NCBI RefSeq assembly: GCF_000380985.1
Contig: NZ_KB905694.1
Span: 1-64,000 of the forward strand
Direction of reading: 5' to 3'
Length of the DNA stretch: 64,000 bases
From: Proteiniphilum acetatigenes DSM 18083
GTDB lineage: Bacteria > Bacteroidota > Bacteroidia > Bacteroidales > Dysgonomonadaceae
This document shows positions 17,510-27,170 of this stretch, piece by piece. A program made the position numbers and the translations under genes. Position 1 is the stretch's first letter. Each line of letters opens with the position of its first letter. The notes below the pieces were generated by a model that had not been told where the DNA came from, did no database searches, and was given only the letters and a program-made list of their open reading frames with translations.

Positions 17510-17611
17510 CCCGACAAGTAGTGCCAATGAGACTAATGTACCAATGTACTAATGGGACTAATTTAAATTGGTAGTTAGTGTTGGTAATTCATAACTCATA
17601 AATACAACCAA
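17510..17611 (+). repeat. Modular leader tract before the LemA gene
   Basis: Contains the ACTAATGTACCAATGTACTA and ATGGGACTAAT modules, then GGTAGTTAGTGTTGGTAATT and a final CATAACTCATAAATACAACC before the start. The last block is a variant of the start-proximal block at fmt and serC. Confidence 0.55.
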
Positions 17612-18193
17612 ATGAGAAAATTATCTTTCGTTTTACTGATCGTAGTAGGTGCAATGGGCCTTACCGGATGCCAGGGATACAATCGGATGGTAGAAAAACA
17701 GGAAGCAGTAACCTCACAGTGGGGGAATGTGCAGAATGCTTATCAACGCCGTGCCGATCTCATTCCCAACTTAGTGAATACAGTGAAGGGATACGCCCAG
17801 CACGAACAGGAGACCTTTACTCAGGTGACCGAAGCACGGGCCAAAGCTACACAAACAACTATCAACCCCGAAAACCTCACCGCAGAGAGCTTGCAGGAAT
17901 ACCAGCAGGCCCAGGATCAACTGAGCCAGGCATTGGGAAGATTGTTACTGATACAGGAGAATTACCCTGAACTGAAAGCCAACCAGAATTTCCTCGCACT
18001 TCAGGATGAACTGGCAGGAACAGAAAACAGGATCTCGGTAGAGCGGAACCGTTTCAACCAGTTGGCGCAGGACTATAATGCCTATATCCGCAAATTTCCA
18101 CAGGTGATCTATGCGAAATGGTTCAAATTTGAACCGAAAGCTTATTTCGAAGCGACTTCCGAAGCCCAGACCGCTCCCCAGGTACAATTCTGA
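17612..18193 (+). CDS. lemA: LemA-family lipoprotein
   Basis: A 193-residue LemA protein, anchored as a lipoprotein through the lipobox LTGC (C20). It has the family's helical core, with NAYQRRADLIPNLVNTVKGYA and the C-terminal SVERNRFNQLAQDYNAYIRKFP segments. Function is not established; LemA proteins are commonly encoded beside TPM-domain proteins, as here. The two TPM genes follow in the same direction. Confidence 0.93.
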   Translation: MRKLSFVLLIVVGAMGLTGCQGYNRMVEKQEAVTSQWGNVQNAYQRRADLIPNLVNTVKGYAQHEQETFTQVTEARAKATQTTINPENLTAESLQEYQQAQDQLSQALGRLLLIQENYPELKANQNFLALQDELAGTENRISVERNRFNQLAQDYNAYIRKFPQVIYAKWFKFEPKAYFEATSEAQTAPQVQF

Positions 18194-18251
18194 GAAGATA
18201 TTCCCACACCATACAATTTAACTTAACGGGAAAATAAAAACCGGTTGAGAT

Positions 18252-18674
18252 ATGTTGAACAAAGAGGAACTACAGAGAATCACGGAATCGATCCAACTCG
18301 CGGAAAGCCATACTTCGGGAGAGATACGCGTATGCGTGGCCCGGCAATGCAAGGGCGATCCGCTGGAAGCCGCATTCAAAAAGTTCAGTCAACTGAAGAT
18401 GGATACGACCCGGCTCCGTAATGGTGTGCTCATCTACGTATCTCCATCCGACCATAAAACAGCTATTATCGGGGATCAGGGCATCCATGACGCCGTGAAT
18501 GGTGGATTCTGGAATGAAGCCCTGGAAAAGATGCTCTCCTATTTCAAAAAAGGAGAAATTTCGGAAGGGATCTGCAAAGGTGTAGAAAAAGTGGGAGAAT
18601 TGATCAAGTCCCGTTATCCTGTATCGGAAAATGATATAAATGAATTAGGCGATGAAGTTATTATGGAAGAGTAA
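18252..18674 (+). CDS. TPM-domain protein, soluble
   Basis: A 140-residue protein made almost entirely of a TPM (TLP18.3/Psb32/MOLO-1) domain, with the GEIRVCVA and IGDQGIHDAVNGGFW segments. No signal peptide or membrane segment is seen, so it is probably cytoplasmic. It overlaps the next TPM gene by 23 bases. Role unknown. The lemA-TPM-TPM order is common in Bacteroidetes and suggests an envelope-associated complex. Confidence 0.85.
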   Translation: MLNKEELQRITESIQLAESHTSGEIRVCVARQCKGDPLEAAFKKFSQLKMDTTRLRNGVLIYVSPSDHKTAIIGDQGIHDAVNGGFWNEALEKMLSYFKKGEISEGICKGVEKVGELIKSRYPVSENDINELGDEVIMEE

Positions 18675-19449
18675 ATATCTTCTTATACTTATATTCTTTT
18701 CTTCTTTAGGGTTATCGGCGCAGGATATCCCCGAACCGATGGTGCCCTACCGTTTGGTAAACGACTTTGCAGATATTTTCTCTCCGGCTGAAGAACAGGC
18801 TCTGGAGCAAAAACTACGTGCCTACAATGACTCCACATCCACACAAATATATGTAGTCTCAGTAACCGATCTGGGCGGTTATCCCGCCTCCGATTATGCT
18901 TTCAGGCTTGGTGAGAAATGGGAGATTGGACAGAAGAGTAAAGACAACGGTGCCGTCATCCTTATCAAACCGAAAATAGGGAATAGCCGCGGACAGGCAT
19001 TTATCGCCACCGGTTACGGTCTGGAAGCACGGATCAATGATGCCTATGCCGGTCGTATTGTACGCAACGAGATGATCCCCTACTTTATTGACGAGGATTA
19101 TTTCGGTGGAGTGAATGCCGCTATTGACGTAATGATAGCACGCCTCTCCGGTGAATTTGTTGCCGATGCCGAAGAAGAGGAAGGGATCCCCTTTTTCGTG
19201 ATCATTATTATTCTGGTCGGCATCATCCTGTTGCTCTCTTCCCTTTCTAAGGGAGGAGACCAGCATATCGGCGGCGGTGGTCACCGGACAAGCCCCCCTA
19301 TATTCTTCCCGCCAATGAGTGGTGGGCGTAGAAGCGGCGGCTTTGGCAGCGGAAGCGGCTGGAGCGGGGGTTTCGGTGGAGGTGGAGGCGGCTTCGGCGG
19401 CGGTGGCGGTGGCAGATTCGGTGGTGGGGGCGCCGGAGGAAGCTGGTAA
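18652..19449 (+). CDS. TPM-domain membrane protein with Gly-rich tail (YgcG-like)
   Basis: A 265-residue protein with a signal peptide ending near SAQD, an exported TPM domain (about residues 30-155), one membrane helix near 182-198 and a Gly/Ser-rich tail from about 220 to the end. The tail is encoded by a GC-rich repetitive stretch (19320-19445). It begins inside the preceding TPM gene and ends one base before the miaA start codon. Confidence 0.88.
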   Translation: MKLLWKSKYLLILIFFSSLGLSAQDIPEPMVPYRLVNDFADIFSPAEEQALEQKLRAYNDSTSTQIYVVSVTDLGGYPASDYAFRLGEKWEIGQKSKDNGAVILIKPKIGNSRGQAFIATGYGLEARINDAYAGRIVRNEMIPYFIDEDYFGGVNAAIDVMIARLSGEFVADAEEEEGIPFFVIIIILVGIILLLSSLSKGGDQHIGGGGHRTSPPIFFPPMSGGRRSGGFGSGSGWSGGFGGGGGGFGGGGGGRFGGGGAGGSW

Positions 19450-19450
19450 C

Positions 19451-20374
19451 ATGGAAAAGAAAACTTTGATCACCGTTCTGGGCCCCACGGCGAGTGGAAA
19501 AACCGCATTTGCTGCACAATTAGCATACACGCTCGATGGCGAAATTGTGAGTGCCGACTCCCGTCAGATATACCGGCGGATGGATATAGGTACCGGCAAA
19601 GACCTTTCGGAATACACTGTAAAAGGATCTTCTATCCCCTATCATCTTATCGACATCCGCGAACCGGGAGAGAAATACACCCTCTTTGACTATCAACACG
19701 ATTTTCATAAAATCTACTGCGACATCCTCAGCCGCAACAAGACTCCCATACTGTGCGGCGGCACCGGACTTTATATCGAATCGGTGCTGAAAGGATACAA
19801 TCTTCCTGATGTACCCGCCAATCCGAGACTGAGGTCAGCACTCGAACAAAAATCACTCGAGGAACTGACCGACATCCTGCAAAGTTATCGTCCACTACAT
19901 AATACAACCGATACCGACAGTAAAAAAAGGGCAATCAGAGCCATCGAAATAGAAGAGTACAAGTCGAAACAAGAGAGTTCAGCCACCACCCTCCCGGCAG
20001 TGAATAGCATCCTATTAGGTCTTGATATCGACAGGGAGCTCCGGCGGAAAAAGATCACTGCACGCCTGCACGCACGTCTTCAGGAAGGGATGATCGAAGA
20101 GGTGCGGAGTATCCTTGATTCCGGAGTTTCACCCGAAGATCTGATTTATTACGGACTGGAATATAAATTCGTAACACTTCACGTGACCGGTAAGTTAAGT
20201 TACGGAGAGATGTTCCGGCAATTAGAGATTGCCATTCACCAATTTGCCAAACGGCAGATGACATGGTTCAGAGGCATGGAACGACGCGGATTCTTCATTC
20301 ACTGGATAGACGCAACCCTACCCATGGAACAAAAACTGCAACTGGCAGGTAAATTGACAGTGGACAATGGATAA
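19451..20374 (+). CDS. miaA: tRNA dimethylallyltransferase
   Basis: Adds dimethylallyl to A37 of tRNAs that read UNN codons. The P-loop GPTASGKTAFA is near the N-terminus, followed by ADSRQIYRRMDIGTGK and GGTGLYIESV. I start it at the ATG at 19451 (MEKKTLITVLGP, 307 residues). The frame is open upstream as far as 19319, but that extension is the out-of-frame shadow of the Gly-rich tail of the preceding gene. It is therefore tightly coupled to the TPM gene. Confidence 0.96.
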   Translation: MEKKTLITVLGPTASGKTAFAAQLAYTLDGEIVSADSRQIYRRMDIGTGKDLSEYTVKGSSIPYHLIDIREPGEKYTLFDYQHDFHKIYCDILSRNKTPILCGGTGLYIESVLKGYNLPDVPANPRLRSALEQKSLEELTDILQSYRPLHNTTDTDSKKRAIRAIEIEEYKSKQESSATTLPAVNSILLGLDIDRELRRKKITARLHARLQEGMIEEVRSILDSGVSPEDLIYYGLEYKFVTLHVTGKLSYGEMFRQLEIAIHQFAKRQMTWFRGMERRGFFIHWIDATLPMEQKLQLAGKLTVDNG

Positions 20375-20440
20375 TGGACAATGGATAATTTTCAGTTGTC
20401 AATTGTCAATTGTCAATTAAAGAAAAAAATCGTAATTTTG
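20375..20440 (+). promoter_or_regulatory. lysA promoter embedded in TTGTCAA repeats
   Basis: The gap starts with GGACAATGGATAAT duplicated, then has TTGTCAA repeated with a 7-base period. The last TTG at 20410-20412 stands 20 bases before TAATTTTG at 20433-20440, a good Bacteroidetes promoter. The GACAA and TTGTC repeats are mutually complementary, so a stem could also form across the promoter. Confidence 0.6.
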
Positions 20441-20520
20441 CCGTTCAGATAGTGATGCGCCCGAAAAAATAAGATACGCAAGGTGCTTTTAACAAACTCC
20501 ATCTTTATAAATTAACACCA

Positions 20521-21678
20521 ATGATCAAAGGAATATTTCCCGTTGAGAAATTCAAACAACTCGACACACCGTTTTATTATTACGACATAAAATTGTTGCG
20601 GGCAACACTCCACGCAATAAAAAAAGAGACAGAGAATAAGCCTTTTCATGTGCATTATGCAGTGAAGGCGAATGCCAACCCACGTATCCTGAAAGAAATC
20701 GCTTCCTACGGATTCGGTGCTGACTGCGTAAGCGGCAATGAGATACTGGCTGCACTGGCAGGCGGGTTCACTCCGGACAAGATCGTCTTTGCCGGTGTAG
20801 GAAAAAGTGATCGTGAAATAGAGATCGGGCTCGATAACGATATCTTCTGCTTCAATGTGGAATCGATTCCCGAGCTCGAAGTGCTCAACATATTGGCCTC
20901 GGCAAAAGGGAAAACAGCAAGGGTCGCGTTCCGCATCAATCCGAATGTGGATGCACATACACATAAATATATCACTACCGGACTGACAGAAAACAAGTTC
21001 GGCCTCAATGAGCAGGATCTGCCACGGATTCTGGAGGTAATGAAAACCTCGGTAAACCTGCAACTTACCGGTATCCATTTTCATATCGGTTCGCAGATCA
21101 CCGACCTTAAATCATTTGAGGATCTTTGTGTAAAAGTAAAGGAATTACAGGAATGGTTCAATACGCAGGGGATCAAACTACCGATTATCAACGTTGGTGG
21201 AGGGTTGGGAATAAACTATCAGCACCCCAACCATATCCCGATGGCTGATTTCGAGTCTTATTTCCGGCTCTTTGAAAAAAACCTGCAATTACAGGAAAAC
21301 CAGGCATTGCATTTCGAACTGGGACGTGCGGTGGTAGCACCCTGTGGCTCGCTTATATCACGGGCACTCTTCGTGAAAGAGGGTATCCAAAAGAAATTCC
21401 TGATCGTGGATGCGGGCATGACCGACCTGATACGTCCCGCGCTCTATCAGGCTTTTCACCATATTGAGAACATTTCCTCCGACAAAGAGCCTATGCTGTA
21501 CGATGTGGTAGGCCCTATCTGTGAATCGAGCGACGTCTTCGCAGAACAGATATTACTCAACGAAAGTGCCAGGGGAGACCTGATCGCTATCCGCTCAGCC
21601 GGTGCATACGGAGAAGTCATGGCATCCCGATACAACTGTCGTGACTTGCCCCTATCCTACTTCTCCGACCAGTTTTAA
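20521..21678 (+). CDS. lysA: Diaminopimelate decarboxylase
   Basis: Last step of lysine synthesis: meso-diaminopimelate to lysine, PLP-dependent. The 385-residue protein has the PLP lysine in YAVKANANP (K49), the HIGSQ motif, the GGGLG phosphate-binding loop and the substrate-binding GPICESSDVFA, and it ends with the family's ROxxF-like C-terminus. NspC-type carboxynorspermidine decarboxylases share the fold, but the CESSD motif and length favour LysA. Confidence 0.93.
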   Translation: MIKGIFPVEKFKQLDTPFYYYDIKLLRATLHAIKKETENKPFHVHYAVKANANPRILKEIASYGFGADCVSGNEILAALAGGFTPDKIVFAGVGKSDREIEIGLDNDIFCFNVESIPELEVLNILASAKGKTARVAFRINPNVDAHTHKYITTGLTENKFGLNEQDLPRILEVMKTSVNLQLTGIHFHIGSQITDLKSFEDLCVKVKELQEWFNTQGIKLPIINVGGGLGINYQHPNHIPMADFESYFRLFEKNLQLQENQALHFELGRAVVAPCGSLISRALFVKEGIQKKFLIVDAGMTDLIRPALYQAFHHIENISSDKEPMLYDVVGPICESSDVFAEQILLNESARGDLIAIRSAGAYGEVMASRYNCRDLPLSYFSDQF

Positions 21679-21681
21679 ATT

Positions 21682-22842
21682 ATGATACTCAACCAATTTA
21701 CCCTGATAGAATGGATACTGGGAGGTACACTATTGCTTTGCTTCCTGATACAACTCTTTTTCTGGCTCTTCTTCTATAAACGGCCTTATAGTTACCAAAA
21801 AAAGAGAAAAGAGATATCTGTTCCCGATGAAGCGCTACCTCCCATCTCAATCATTGTTACCTCAAAGAACAGTGCCGAAGAGTTAGCACGGAATCTGCCA
21901 TTCATTATCGAACAGGATTATCCCGATTTTGAAGTGATTGTGGTGAACAGGGGATCGACCGATGATACCGACATGGTACTGAAAGCCGCAGAACAGAAAT
22001 ATTCACGGCTCTATCATACTTATGTACCGGCGGAGGCCGACGGCGTCAATGAAAAGAAACTGGCACTCACATTAGGTATCAAGGCAGCGAAAAACGACTA
22101 TCTCCTTTTTACCGAAGCATATTGCAAACCCTGTTCCGAACACTGGATAAAAGAATACGGAAAGGAATTTACACAAGGTAAAGAGGTGGTCCTGGGTTTT
22201 AGCCGGTTAGAAATTTCCCGAAAAACAGGCCTGCGGGGTTTTATGCTGTATGACAACCTTATCCATCACCTGAAATTCCTCTCTATGGCCATCCTGCGCA
22301 AACCGTTCATGGGAATCGGTCGTAACCTGGGTTACAAAAAGGAGCTTTTTTTCAAGCATAAGGGTTACTCCCCTATATTGAATCTGGAAGGCGGGGAAGA
22401 TGACCTTTATATTAACAGGATCGCCCCTAAAAAAAAGACAGGAGTGGTACTTTCCAGGGAGAGCCTGACGGAGACTGACAGCGTGAAACACTTCTCCACA
22501 TGGCGCACATTGAAGTCGGGATATCTCTATTCAAAACAATATTATAAAGGATTCTCTTTCCGTTTATTCGGACTGGAAACATTTTCAAAATATCTTTTTT
22601 ATCTGTTATTTATTTGTGCTATTATACTGGGAGTGGTAACCGACAACCATATACTGACAGTTTCAGCTCTATTGCTTTTTGCGATCAGATACGTAGTTCA
22701 ATGGAGAGTGATCACCCTGAACAGCCGTCTCTTCAACGCAGGGAAATACCATATTAACCTTCCCTTTTACGATATCTTCCAACCGCTCAACAACACCCGC
22801 TTCAGGAAATATGCAACCAGACGAAACAGGACGGGAAGATAA
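21682..22842 (+). CDS. Family 2 glycosyltransferase, membrane-anchored
   Basis: A 386-residue GT-A glycosyltransferase. A hydrophobic N-terminal helix (about 8-30) precedes PISIIVTSKNSAEELARNLP, the DFEVIVVNRGSTDDT donor-binding region and the acceptor-side GGEDDLYINR. Two or three C-terminal hydrophobic segments follow from about residue 300. The donor and acceptor cannot be told. It begins four bases after lysA. Confidence 0.88.
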   Translation: MILNQFTLIEWILGGTLLLCFLIQLFFWLFFYKRPYSYQKKRKEISVPDEALPPISIIVTSKNSAEELARNLPFIIEQDYPDFEVIVVNRGSTDDTDMVLKAAEQKYSRLYHTYVPAEADGVNEKKLALTLGIKAAKNDYLLFTEAYCKPCSEHWIKEYGKEFTQGKEVVLGFSRLEISRKTGLRGFMLYDNLIHHLKFLSMAILRKPFMGIGRNLGYKKELFFKHKGYSPILNLEGGEDDLYINRIAPKKKTGVVLSRESLTETDSVKHFSTWRTLKSGYLYSKQYYKGFSFRLFGLETFSKYLFYLLFICAIILGVVTDNHILTVSALLLFAIRYVVQWRVITLNSRLFNAGKYHINLPFYDIFQPLNNTRFRKYATRRNRTGR

Positions 22843-23053
22843 GCATAAAAACAGACATGACAAAAATGACAGACAAAAGCAGTAAAAAACAGAAACTAAA
22901 GAAGCGCTATAGAAAGTGACAAACGGTTTTCCGTCAATCTGTCATGCTAAAACGGCTCTGAATGAAACGGATAGGGTTAAATCGGGTTAATCGCTCTTCG
23001 TTTGCGTTAAAAGTGTTAAAAAGTCGATCTACAGCGAAAAAATCTGCATGCTA

Positions 23054-23088
23054 TTTGTCATATATTTGCAAAATAGATTAATGACAAA
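23054..23088 (+). promoter_or_regulatory. htrA promoter with flanking 8-bp inverted repeat
   Basis: The -7 box TATATTTG (23061-23068) lies between TTTGTCAT (23054-23061) and its exact complement ATGACAAA (23081-23088). Further TGACA or TGTCA motifs occur upstream at about 22857-22950. A dimeric regulator could cover the start of transcription. The rest of the 264-base gap shows no gene that I accept. Confidence 0.5.
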
Positions 23089-23106
23089 CATCAACATTCA
23101 AAGAAT

Positions 23107-24636
23107 ATGAACACAGGAAATAGTAAAAATGTATTTGTTATCGTTCTGGTCGCAATTATAAGTTCCGTTGTCACTCTATTAGGTTACAACGTAATAAGTA
23201 AAAACAACGGAAACAGTGCATTCTCCGGTTTATCAGGAGACAGGGTTTCAGAAGAAGTCAGCGCCTATGCCGACTCCTTTGAACAAGACAAGAACATAGT
23301 ACTCACAAACCTTACCACATCGGATGGTTATCCCGATTTTACGGAAGCAGCCGCCAAATCGGTCGACGGCGTAGTGCACGTAAAAACAAAGACAATAAGC
23401 CAGCAACAATATATTAATCCGTTCGATTTCTTCTTCGGATTCGGTGACCGCATGCCTTCTCAACCACGCGAACAGGTGGGTTTCGGCTCAGGGGTGATCA
23501 TCTCCAAAGACGGATATATCATTACCAATAATCACGTGGTGGAGAATGCCAATGAGGTATCGGTCACACTGAACGACAACAGGGAATTCAACGCCAAAGT
23601 GGTCGGTACCGACCGTATGAGCGATATTGCCCTACTAAAAATTGATGGGGATGACTTCCCCTATCTCACTTTCGGGAATTCTGATGCTCTCCGGGTGGGA
23701 GAATGGGTATTGGCGGTAGGTAACCCGTTTAACCTGACCTCTACGGTCACTGCCGGTATTGTCAGTGCCAAAAACAGAGGTAATGTGATGGGAGGCGGGT
23801 TAGGTATTCAATCATTCATTCAGATAGACGCAGCCGTCAATCCCGGAAACAGTGGAGGTGCACTGGTCAATACACGGGGAGAACTGGTAGGGATCAATAC
23901 AGCTATTTACTCACAGACTGGTAATTTTGCTGGTTATGCCTTTGCAGTGCCTATTTCCATCGCAGGTAAGATCGCGGCTGACCTGAAGGAATACGGAACA
24001 GTGCAACGCGCCTTGCTGGGAATTTCAGCGCCCAATATAGAAAATATCAGGCGTCAGGATCCCGAAAAAGCGCGCGAACTGTCGCAAATCAGGGGTGTCC
24101 TTGTAGAAGGCTTCAGTGAGCGGAGCGCCGCCAAGGCAGCCGGTATCCAGAAAGGGGATATCATCACGGCCATCAACAATGTCCCTATCCGAAGCTTCTC
24201 CGAATTGCAGAGCCAGTTGAACAGGTACCGGCCGGGAGACAAGGTCAGCGTAACTGTTAAACGTAACGATAACGACCGTTCATTCAATGTTGAACTCACG
24301 AACGACGAAGGAAGTACCGAAATCACACGCGGAACAGATGTCACGAGCAGTCTGGGCGCCACATTCAAACAAATACCTGATGAAAGGAAAAGAGCATTGG
24401 GAATATCGAGCGGTATTGAAGTGGAAAGCGTAGAAAGCAATGGGCTCTTCCGGAAAGAAGGAATCAACAAAGGATTTATCATTATGAGAATCAACAATAC
24501 ACCTGTGAATAGCGAAAGCGATGTGAATAACATTGTAGCAGCCACCAGCAACCGTCAGGATAAAGTACTGCTTGTAGCGGGCTTTTATCCCAACGGAAGA
24601 ACACAGTATATTGCCATTGATTTGACAAACAGGTGA
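23107..24636 (+). CDS. Periplasmic serine protease of the Do/HtrA family
   Basis: A trypsin-fold envelope protease and chaperone that degrades misfolded proteins. N-terminal membrane anchor (residues 9-28). Catalytic triad H143 (NNHVV), D173 (MSDIALL) and S249 (GNSGGALV). Two PDZ domains follow (about 315-405 and 420-505). The 509-residue length is normal for DegP/DegQ. It has its own promoter with a palindrome and is followed by a hairpin. Confidence 0.94.
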   Translation: MNTGNSKNVFVIVLVAIISSVVTLLGYNVISKNNGNSAFSGLSGDRVSEEVSAYADSFEQDKNIVLTNLTTSDGYPDFTEAAAKSVDGVVHVKTKTISQQQYINPFDFFFGFGDRMPSQPREQVGFGSGVIISKDGYIITNNHVVENANEVSVTLNDNREFNAKVVGTDRMSDIALLKIDGDDFPYLTFGNSDALRVGEWVLAVGNPFNLTSTVTAGIVSAKNRGNVMGGGLGIQSFIQIDAAVNPGNSGGALVNTRGELVGINTAIYSQTGNFAGYAFAVPISIAGKIAADLKEYGTVQRALLGISAPNIENIRRQDPEKARELSQIRGVLVEGFSERSAAKAAGIQKGDIITAINNVPIRSFSELQSQLNRYRPGDKVSVTVKRNDNDRSFNVELTNDEGSTEITRGTDVTSSLGATFKQIPDERKRALGISSGIEVESVESNGLFRKEGINKGFIIMRINNTPVNSESDVNNIVAATSNRQDKVLLVAGFYPNGRTQYIAIDLTNR

Positions 24637-24701
24637 TGAACACGGGTTAACAAAGGTTAATCTCAACTTTTTCAGTAACAAAAAAGTAGTGATTCGTGTT
24701 T

Positions 24702-24744
24702 TATAGCAAAGGAATTGGGTGTAGTACCAGATTCCTTTGTTATA
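24702..24744 (+). terminator. Terminator-like hairpin after htrA
   Basis: CAAAGGAAT (24707-24715) pairs with ATTCCTTTG (24731-24739), and flanking TATA segments and a G-T pair extend the stem to 14 pairs around a 15-base loop. The downstream run TATAGTTTATTG is only moderately T-rich. Confidence 0.55.
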
Positions 24745-24786
24745 GTTTATTGACGGGGCTTTTATTTAAGTATCAGAAATATTTTG

Positions 24787-24794
24787 TACTTTTG
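24787..24794 (+). promoter_or_regulatory. -7 box of the primary sigma factor gene
   Basis: TACTTTTG is followed by GCACCCC about 50 bases before the rpoD start. It is a good TAnnTTTG match, while the -33 region is A/T-rich without a clean TTG. Confidence 0.6.
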
Positions 24795-24844
24795 CACCCC
24801 CGAAATAATGCATCATAAGATAATTTAGTAAGGATTAAGTATAA

Positions 24845-25705
24845 ATGAGACAATTAAAGATTACAAAATCAATCACAAACCGGGAAAGCGCTTCTTTGGA
24901 CAAGTACCTCCAGGAGATCGGCCGTGAAGACCTGATCACCGTAGAGGAAGAGGTCGAATTGGCACAAGCCATCAAAAGAGGCGATCGCCAGGCACTGGAA
25001 AAACTCACCAGGGCCAATCTCCGATTTGTGGTATCGGTAGCCAAACAATACCAAAACCAGGGATTGAGTTTACCCGACCTTATCAATGAAGGGAACCTCG
25101 GTCTGATAAAAGCTGCCGAGAAATTTGACGAAACCAGAGGGTTTAAATTTATCAGTTATGCCGTTTGGTGGATTCGTCAATCAATTCTGCAAGCGTTAGC
25201 CGAGCAGTCTAGAATTGTCAGATTGCCGTTAAATCAAGTAGGATCACTTAATAAAATCAGCAAAGCCTTTCAAAAATTTGAACAGGAGAATGAGCGGAGG
25301 CCTTCGGCTGAAGAATTGGCACAGGAACTGGATCTGTCGGTAGAAAAAGTGACAGACTCACTAAAAGTGTCAGGCCGCCATATCTCTATGGATGCTCCTT
25401 TTGTAGAAGGAGAAGACAATAGCCTGTTGGATGTATTGGTAAACGATGACGCACCTGTAGCTGACCGCACACTGATTAACGAATCACTCCAAAAAGAGAT
25501 TGACAGGGCGCTCTCTACACTGACCGAAAGAGAAAGCGATATCATCAAAATGTTTTTCGGCATCGGCTGCCAGGAAATGACCCTGGAAGAGATCGGTGAT
25601 AAATTTCAGTTGACGCGCGAACGTGTCCGCCAGATCAAAGAGAAAGCAATACGAAGGCTCAGACAAGACTCCAGGAGCAAGTTACTAAAAACCTACCTGG
25701 GTTAA
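24845..25705 (+). CDS. rpoD: Primary RNA polymerase sigma factor
   Basis: A 286-residue sigma-70 protein containing regions 1.2 to 4.2 without the long N-terminal region 1.1, as in Bacteroidetes. Region 2 is visible as [35 protein letters not shown] and [10 protein letters not shown]. Region 4 helix-turn-helix is at [20 protein letters not shown]. It recognises the TAnnTTTG/TTTG promoters seen in this window. Confidence 0.95.
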   Translation: MRQLKITKSITNRESASLDKYLQEIGREDLITVEEEVELAQAIKRGDRQALEKLTRANLRFVVSVAKQYQNQGLSLPDLINEGNLGLIKAAEKFDETRGFKFISYAVWWIRQSILQALAEQSRIVRLPLNQVGSLNKISKAFQKFEQENERRPSAEELAQELDLSVEKVTDSLKVSGRHISMDAPFVEGEDNSLLDVLVNDDAPVADRTLINESLQKEIDRALSTLTERESDIIKMFFGIGCQEMTLEEIGDKFQLTRERVRQIKEKAIRRLRQDSRSKLLKTYLG

Positions 25706-25815
25706 TCAGAGCCTATTCTCAGATGAAAAAGCAAAAAAATTGCTTAAAATGCCACTATACCGATGTTTTTTGGTGATTTTTTACACAAAATAGAGTATAT
25801 GTGAAAATTAAGTTT

Positions 25816-25823
25816 TATATTTG
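25816..25823 (+). promoter_or_regulatory. -7 box of the OmpA-porin gene
   Basis: TATATTTG is followed by a leader of about 155 bases before the porin start, unusually long for this window. No -33 was resolved. The leader has no open frame. Confidence 0.55.
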
Positions 25824-25985
25824 TGATCCGAAGTAAGAATGAATACGCTTCGATGAACATTATTTTAGCGGAAATGTTATACATGAAGTAATAAAGGTAC
25901 TAAGTGTGTATTACACATGTCTAACGAACGACAGAAAAATAATATCGAGTTATTGTAATAAAATGTTTAATTAGAATTTAAATTT

Positions 25986-27143
25986 ATGAAAAAGTTTGGT
26001 TTACTTTTATTCTCGGCTCTTATCGCTTTCAGCATAAGTGCACAAGAAGTACAAAACGTTTCTCACGGTACAGTGTATCTGAAAAACAAAGCAAGTGATA
26101 ATTGGTATATTGGTCTTGGCGGTGGAACCAACCTTTACATGACCAAAGGCGAAAATGACGCCGATGCAAGCTTCGGCGACCGTCTGGGATGGAACGGACA
26201 AATCGAGATCGGACGCTGGAACTCTCCTAACTGGGGTGCCCGTGTAGTTATCGACGGTGGTCACATCAAACACGTTGCAGGTGGAACTGTTCCTCCCGAA
26301 CAAAACTGGTTAGGCGGTCACTTAGACCTGATGTATGACGTTACCAACGCATGGGGTAGCTACAATCCCGACAGGGTTTACAGCCTGGTTCCTTATCTTG
26401 GTATCGGTTACATGTACGGACTGGATGCAGACTGGAAAAAACCCAATCCTGACGGAGACCTGTTCAAACATCAGAACCAGACATTGACCTACAATGTGGG
26501 TTTGATCAACAATTTCCAACTTTCCAGAAGCGTTGCTTTGTTCCTTGAAATAGGCTACAAAGTATTCCAGGAATCTTTTGATTTCAGTGGAACAGCTGGA
26601 GATTTTGAATATGACAGCAAGTTGACTGCTGCAGCAGGTATCAAATTCGGTCTTGGCGGAAAACAGGATTTCACTCCTGCCGAACTGATGGATTACAACC
26701 TGATCAACGACTTGAACAGCCAGATCAACAGACTGCGTGCTGAAAACGAAGAACTGAGACTCAGACCGGAATCTTGCCCGGAATGTCCTGAAGTTCAACC
26801 GACCGTTGTTTCTGAAGGTGTATACGTTCCGAACGTAGTATTCTTCCGCATCAACTCTGCGAAGATCGACAGAGGTCAGCAAGTAAGCGTTTACAACACT
26901 GCTGAATACCTGAAAGCTAACCCGAATGCGAAAGTAAACATCGTGGCTTATGCCGACAGACAAACCGGTACTCCGGAATACAACTTCGCACTTTCTGAAA
27001 AACGTGCAAGAGCGGTTGCCGACGCGTTGACTAACGACCACGGAATCAACAGTGATCGTATCTCTATCGACTGGAAGGGTGATACCGAACAGCCGTACGC
27101 AGAAAATGACTGGAACCGTGTTGCTATCTTCTTCGTTGAGTAA
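25986..27143 (+). CDS. OmpA-family outer membrane protein
   Basis: A 385-residue two-domain protein: a signal peptide (cleaved near SAQEV), an eight-strand-type barrel of about 200 residues, a short coiled coil (INDLNSQINRLRAENEELRL), a CPECPE cysteine pair, and a C-terminal peptidoglycan-binding OmpA domain from about residue 278 (VVFFRINSAKID, NPNAKVNIVAYAD, SEKRARAVADAL). It tethers the outer membrane to the wall. Strong codon bias and the long leader imply high expression. Confidence 0.93.
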   Translation: MKKFGLLLFSALIAFSISAQEVQNVSHGTVYLKNKASDNWYIGLGGGTNLYMTKGENDADASFGDRLGWNGQIEIGRWNSPNWGARVVIDGGHIKHVAGGTVPPEQNWLGGHLDLMYDVTNAWGSYNPDRVYSLVPYLGIGYMYGLDADWKKPNPDGDLFKHQNQTLTYNVGLINNFQLSRSVALFLEIGYKVFQESFDFSGTAGDFEYDSKLTAAAGIKFGLGGKQDFTPAELMDYNLINDLNSQINRLRAENEELRLRPESCPECPEVQPTVVSEGVYVPNVVFFRINSAKIDRGQQVSVYNTAEYLKANPNAKVNIVAYADRQTGTPEYNFALSEKRARAVADALTNDHGINSDRISIDWKGDTEQPYAENDWNRVAIFFVE

Positions 27144-27170
27144 GATTAAGGTATAGCAAACAGTAAATAA

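Noticed and set aside
19319-19450. In-frame N-terminal extension of miaA
   Set aside because: The extension is an Ala/Val/Gly-rich shadow of the Gly-rich tail of the overlapping TPM gene; MEKKTLITVLGP is a natural MiaA start.
22857-22919. 20-codon Lys/Arg-rich reading frame beginning MTKMTDKSSKK
   Set aside because: Short, basic and A-rich, with no recognised start signal; it overlaps the TGACA motifs of the htrA control region and is more likely chance.
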